From NCBI GenBank assembly GCA_937921525.1, contig CAKZUM010000547.1, forward strand, positions 1 through 5,647: a stretch of DNA of 5,647 nt, given 5' to 3'. The notes beneath the pieces were generated by a model. It had not been told where the DNA came from. It ran no database searches and was given only the letters and a program-made list of their open reading frames with translations. Origin of the DNA: an uncultured Saprospiraceae bacterium (lineage in GTDB: Bacteria > Bacteroidota > Bacteroidia > Chitinophagales > Saprospiraceae). The translations under genes were made by a program, and so were the position numbers. This document shows positions 5,626 to 5,647 of the stretch, piece by piece (positions within the stretch are counted from its first letter, which is position 1; each line of letters opens with the position of its first letter).

Positions 5626-5647
5626 AGCGTTGAATTATGTCTTATAA

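Larger units (their letters stand above)
5380..5639. repeat. Second non-coding element bounded by a 13-bp inverted repeat
   Basis: CATAATTCAACGC (5380-5392) is the exact reverse complement of 5627-5639, and the match continues inward past one mismatch for two more bases. Inside are two direct copies of a 38-48-bp unit (5490-5527, 5578-5625), the octamer GTAGGTCG (5436-5443), which is the inverse of part of that unit, and CATAC/GTATG at 5453-5464. No ORF of note is present from 5336 to the window end. The plan resembles the 1-247 element (inverted ends, internal hairpins, about 250 bp) but the sequence differs. It is a plausible MITE or structured repeat; mobility is not demonstrated. Confidence 0.5.

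Noticed and set aside
5336..5647. tRNA or other known RNA gene at the right end
   Set aside because: No cloverleaf, anticodon arm or T-loop motif could be found; the hairpins belong to the repeated unit.

Overview
The window looks like chromosomal DNA of an AT-rich member of the Bacteroidota. The basis is the family make-up, start codons with A-rich leaders and no clear Shine-Dalgarno sequence, an '...AQ|D' signal-peptide end, and intergenic palindromes with CCCACCCC/CCCTCCC arms. No 16S or other marker is present, so genus is not assignable.

Layout, left to right. Bases 1-247 are a non-coding element bounded by a perfect 21-bp inverted repeat, with two GC-rich hairpins nested inside. A forward gene at 437-1444 encodes a TroA/ZnuA-type periplasmic metal-binding protein with an unusual C-terminal membrane helix. 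It converges on a reverse gene at 1636-2592, a short (type III, ACT-less) D-3-phosphoglycerate dehydrogenase (serA). Two strong hairpins lie between the two stop codons. About 97 bp upstream of serA sits an apparently intact 1,626-bp insertion sequence (2689-4314) with 24-bp perfect terminal inverted repeats and one 492-aa ISKra4-type transposase on the same strand as serA. Right of it, 4315-4529 is a hairpin-rich spacer. A reverse gene at 4530-5177 encodes a stand-alone Met8p/CysG-N-type precorrin-2 dehydrogenase / sirohydrochlorin ferrochelatase with a cysteine-rich tail. Its leader holds a three-arm palindrome (5281-5335) that can fold two exclusive ways. From 5336 to the end there is no gene; 5380-5639 is a second non-coding, repeat-bounded element with two copies of a 38-48-bp unit.

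The three host genes (metal capture, serine synthesis, siroheme synthesis) do not form one operon. They look like separate transcription units divided by repeats and an IS. The features most worth a second look are the two non-coding inverted-repeat elements, the competing-hairpin leader, the tail-anchored metal-binding protein, the Cys-rich tail of the siroheme enzyme, and the hairpin next to the transposase start codon. I see no convincing new multi-gene system.
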